Shown here: piece by piece, positions 12,872 to 17,224 of the stretch
Numbering within the stretch: position 1 is the stretch's first letter
Layout: every line of letters begins with the position of its first letter
Assembly (NCBI GenBank): GCA_036280295.1
Contig: DASURA010000038.1
Coordinates: 1-17,224, forward strand
Length of the DNA: 17,224 bases
Direction of reading: 5' to 3'
Origin: AWTP1-13 sp036280295
Lineage (GTDB): Bacteria; Pseudomonadota; Alphaproteobacteria; Rhizobiales; Hyphomicrobiaceae
Position numbers and translations under genes: made by a program
The notes under the pieces: model-generated
Database searches by the model: none
What the model was told of the DNA's origin: nothing
The model's input: only the letters and a program-made list of their open reading frames with translations

Positions 12872-13390
12872 ATGCATGGCGTCATTGCCCGCATCGACGA
12901 CTTCGGCAAACCGGCGTGGATTGCACTGATGGTGCTGGGCTTCATCGTGTTCTGGCCCGTCGGCCTGGCGATCCTGGCCTACATCATATGGAGTGGACGG
13001 ATGGGAATAGGATGTGGCTGGCACGGCCGTCACGGCGGCGATGTCGAGGAATGGCGGCAGCGTGCCATCGACCGCGTCAACCGTGCGGCCGCGCACTGGG
13101 AGCGCAAGCGCGCCCGCTGGGAGGAGCGCCGCCAACGCTGGGGCGGCCCACACGGCTACCGCGGCGGCGGCATGCAGGAGACAGGCAACCGGGCTTTCGA
13201 CGAGTACCGCGCCGAGGCGTTGCGCAAGCTGGAGGAGGAGGCCGACGAGTTCCGCACCTTCCTGGAGCGGCTGCGCATGGCCCGGGACCGGGCGGAGTTC
13301 GACGAGTACATGAAGGAGCGTCGCGAGCGCGGCTCCAGCGGCCCTTCCGGCTCCACCGATGGATCTCAACAGACGCCGCCGCAGTCGTAG
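12872..13390 (+). CDS. DUF2852 domain membrane protein
   Basis: This 172-residue protein has one membrane segment (about residues 15-40, PAWIALMVLGFIVFWPVGLAI), a Trp/Gly/Arg-rich middle and a C-terminal helical part containing NRAFDEYRAEALRKLEEEAD and RTFLERLRMARDRAEFDEYM. It closely fits DUF2852, a family common in Alphaproteobacteria with no known function. The charged C-terminal helices are likely cytoplasmic and could form a coiled coil. I start at the ATG at 12872 with GGGAG nine bases upstream; an ATG at 12803 overlaps the apparent promoter and adds 23 non-family residues. A DoxX-like membrane gene follows after 77 bp and may be in the same transcript. Confidence 0.85.
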   Translation: MHGVIARIDDFGKPAWIALMVLGFIVFWPVGLAILAYIIWSGRMGIGCGWHGRHGGDVEEWRQRAIDRVNRAAAHWERKRARWEERRQRWGGPHGYRGGGMQETGNRAFDEYRAEALRKLEEEADEFRTFLERLRMARDRAEFDEYMKERRERGSSGPSGSTDGSQQTPPQS

Positions 13391-13467
13391 GTCTCAGGTT
13401 TCGGGGGTCAGGTGCGGGCCCCTGGAACCTCCTCCTCCCTATCCCTTGAAACTGGAACCTTCTCGGT

Positions 13468-13971
13468 ATGACGACCCCGCTCATCATGCTGGCGATCCTG
13501 GCCGTGCCGCTGTTGATCGTCTGGAGCCTGCGTCTTCGCGGCTTGAACGTCGGCGTCACCGCCGCTGGCGTCGTCGGCCTGGTGATCACCTTCCTGTTCA
13601 CCGCCAGCGGCCACTTCGCCCAGACGGCGCCGATCGCGGCAATGCTGCCGCCACTCGTGCCGGCCCGGGTGCCGCTGGTCTATCTCACGGGGCTTTTGGA
13701 GATCGCTGTTGCCGTCGGCATCGCCGTGCCGGCCACGCGGAGGCCAGCAGGGATCGCCGCCATCGCCGTGCTGGTGGTCTTCTTCCCCGTCAACGTCTAC
13801 GCCGCCGTCGCCCACGTCGGCATGGGCGGTCATGCCTGGGGGCCGATCTACCTGCTGATTCGCACCCCGCTGCAGGCGCTGCTCATAGCCTACACTTGGT
13901 GGTTCGCCGTGCGACCGGCTGCAGAAGTGCCGGCGCAGACGATAGAATCGCGACCGGCCGTGATGGCCTGA
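13468..13971 (+). CDS. DoxX-like integral membrane protein
   Basis: This 167-residue, four- or five-span membrane protein begins with a span at about residues 4-21. A second follows at 30-47 (AAGVVGLVITFLFTASGH). Next come HFAQTAPIAAMLPPLVPARV, the typical DoxX extracytoplasmic stretch, a span with PLVYLTGLLEIAVAVGIAVP (70-89) and one with AIAVLVVFFPVNVYAAV. DoxX-family members act in redox or stress-related membrane complexes in some bacteria; the function here is unknown. There is no strong ribosome binding site before the ATG at 13468. It is followed by a good bidirectional terminator. Confidence 0.75.
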   Translation: MTTPLIMLAILAVPLLIVWSLRLRGLNVGVTAAGVVGLVITFLFTASGHFAQTAPIAAMLPPLVPARVPLVYLTGLLEIAVAVGIAVPATRRPAGIAAIAVLVVFFPVNVYAAVAHVGMGGHAWGPIYLLIRTPLQALLIAYTWWFAVRPAAEVPAQTIESRPAVMA

Positions 13972-14007
13972 GCCACGACCGTCCTCGACGCCCCCAATAC
14001 CTCCAAC

Positions 14008-14040
14008 AAAAAAGGCAGGGAGCTGCCTCCCCGCCTTTTC
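14008..14040. terminator. Bidirectional rho-independent terminator
   Basis: AAAAGGC-A-GGGAG (14010-14022) pairs with CTCCC-C-GCCTTTT (14027-14039), giving a GC-rich stem with one mismatch, a four-base loop and A/T runs on both sides. It lies between the convergent DoxX-like gene and pnp and should stop transcription from both directions. Confidence 0.85.
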
Positions 14041-14067
14041 ACGCTCAATGGGCAGTGCCAGAACGGA

Positions 14068-16290
<2,223 letters not shown>

Positions 16291-16306
16291 TTTGCATCTC
16301 GTTTCT

Positions 16307-16335
16307 TGTTTCGGACAGTCATGTTTCGGGCAGTC
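16307..16335. repeat. Short tandem repeat in pnp leader
   Basis: TGTTTCGGACAGTC (16307-16320) and TGTTTCGGGCAGTC (16322-16335) form a 15-bp-period direct repeat with one mismatch, in the untranslated spacer just upstream of pnp. No function is assigned. Confidence 0.5.
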
Positions 16336-16382
16336 TTATGGCCGTTGGCTGATTTCCGTCAGTATCGCCAACAACACCGAAT

Positions 16383-16410
16383 GGCCAGCCTCCCCGATGG
16401 AAGGCCGGCC
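16383..16410 (-). other. rpsO-pnp intergenic hairpin
   Basis: Read on the transcribed strand, GGCCGGCCTTCC and GGGAGGCTGGCC pair over 12 positions (two G-U) around an ATCG loop. It lies 27 bases after the rpsO stop. No T run follows, so it could be a partial terminator or, as in E. coli, a processing stem (RNase III) controlling pnp. The structure is seen; the role is inferred. Confidence 0.5.
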
Positions 16411-16437
16411 GATTCTCAGCTGGCAACAGTCGTTGCC

Positions 16438-16707
16438 TTAACGGCGGATACCCAGCCGCTCGATAATCTTTTGATAGCGGGCCTCGTCGCGGTCCTTGAC
16501 GTGGTCGAGAAGCCGGCGACGCAGGCTCACCATCTTGAGCAGGCCGCGCCGCGAATGGTTATCCTTCTTGTGCACCTTGAAGTGCTCGGTCAGGCCGTTG
16601 ATGCGCTCTGTCAGCAACGCAACTTGAACCTCGGGCGACCCGGTGTCGCCCCGCTTGGTTGCGTACTCCCTGACGATCTTCTGCTTACGCTCTGTGTTCA
16701 GCGACAT
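16438..16707 (-). CDS. rpsO: 30S ribosomal protein S15
   Basis: This 89-residue protein is the family's exact usual length. It has the S15 signature: GDTGSPEVQVALLTERINGL (20-39), HFKVHKKDNHSRRGLLKMVS (42-61), RRRLLDHVK and the end RYQKIIERLGIRR. It binds 16S rRNA in the platform of the small subunit. I start at the ATG at 16707, with AAGG seven bases upstream. The open frame extends to 16839 but that part is not S15. It is the first gene of the rpsO-pnp unit. Confidence 0.98.
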   Translation of the reverse strand: MSLNTERKQKIVREYATKRGDTGSPEVQVALLTERINGLTEHFKVHKKDNHSRRGLLKMVSLRRRLLDHVKDRDEARYQKIIERLGIRR

Positions 16708-17224
16708 CGGGCACCTTTCTTGGAATGTTGGGAGCTCGGAGGCGAGCCGTGGCCGGGATGTCGTCCAGCACAGGCTGCCAGGATGCGCTGCATGTGCAAT
16801 ACCATTGCACCCTGCCAGCGTGGCGGCCTTATACACCAATTCGGCGGGCGCGCGAGCAAAAAGCTCGTGCTCGACAAGCGGTTGCCGTGCGCCAGCTCAC
16901 CGGCAACTCACCCGCTCGGCATGCCGGCCGGCGTGCCCAACGCGCAGCCCCGGTCAGCTCCCCCGCCCTCAGCCCAAGCTCGGCCAAAGCCGCGCCGGCC
17001 ACCTCGGCGCACGTCCCCGGTCACACTTCCCGATGACCTGATCGATGATGACCGCCAATCAGGGTGGTCATCCAACCATCCGCGCGACTGCGCCCTGTCC
17101 ATTCCGAGTTGGAAATCGCCGCCCTGTCAATCCTGCCAGGCCGCACGGGAGAACGGCGAAGAACGCGCGCCGCATCTGCCACGGTGCGACGCCGCCCGGC
17201 GAGGTTTGGCACGGCCCCGGTCGC
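16708..17224 (-). other. Region upstream of rpsO, no gene seen
   Basis: No frame on either strand resembles a protein; in particular there is no truB end. On the minus strand TTGCTC (16859-16854) and TGTATA (16835-16830), 18 bases apart, form a candidate rpsO promoter, leaving a leader of about 115 nt that could carry an S15 autoregulatory RNA. A stem-loop, GATGACCGCC (17047-17056) with GGTGGTCATC (17063-17072) and a six-base loop, lies further upstream and may end the preceding transcript. Confidence 0.4.

Noticed and set aside
12515..13369. 284-codon minus-strand frame covering the DUF2852 gene and part of the Fic remnant
   Set aside because: It is antisense to DUF2852 and in another frame than the Fic remnant; no coherent protein results.
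16908..17212. Two overlapping minus-strand frames at the right edge as a possible truB end
   Set aside because: Neither shows TruB C-terminal features, and both are short and Arg/Gly-rich; no gene is called.

Overview
The window is GC-rich and reads as an alphaproteobacterial chromosome, probably Hyphomicrobiales-like. The grounds are the rpsO-pnp pair, a DUF2852 protein, a tRNA-Phe of alphaproteobacterial type, the high GC and the style of several small membrane proteins. The genus cannot be fixed from the sequence. No complete transposase, integrase, rRNA or CRISPR array is visible.

Region by region. (1) 1-1788 looks accessory and phage- or island-like. It holds a small membrane protein, a small lysine-rich orphan and an HNH-endonuclease-like protein, and it stops 39 bp from the 3' end of a tRNA-Phe gene on the minus strand. 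That is the classic geometry of an element integrated at a tRNA 3' end. (2) 1789-2496 holds the tRNA-Phe with a convincing promoter, then a two-CBS-domain protein. (3) 2493-5194 is a 2.7-kb block bounded by two inverted copies of a composite palindromic repeat (about 160 and 153 bp). Each copy is made of two related hairpins, and each sits exactly on the TAG stop codon of the gene outside the block. Inside lie a 3-hydroxybutyrate dehydrogenase, two small membrane proteins (one doubtful) and an AlkA-type DNA glycosylase. (4) 5191-7672 holds a divergent pair: a CmcJ/AsaB-type putative oxygenase and an NtaA/SnaA/DszA-type flavin monooxygenase. Their shared 310-bp spacer carries a strong GGTGCAAC/GTTGCACC hairpin.

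(5) 8369-11854 is a compact efflux operon (FUSC inner-membrane protein, DUF1656 protein, HlyD-family adaptor), the same gene set as AaeB-AaeX-AaeA. It is preceded by about 700 bp without a convincing gene. (6) 12083-13971 holds a 39-aa single-span membrane protein, a frameshifted and truncated Fic-family pseudogene, a DUF2852 membrane/coiled-coil protein behind an operator-like palindrome, and a DoxX-like membrane protein. (7) 14008-16707 holds a bidirectional terminator, then pnp and rpsO on the minus strand. The 500 bp upstream of rpsO do not contain truB, its usual neighbour.

Functional links visible here are the three-gene efflux operon, the rpsO-pnp translation/RNA-decay pair and the divergent oxidoreductase pair. 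The most unusual structure is the pair of inverted composite palindromes. Their CTAG termini provide the stop codons of the genes they abut, which suggests a palindromic, MITE-like mobile repeat targeting CTAG.
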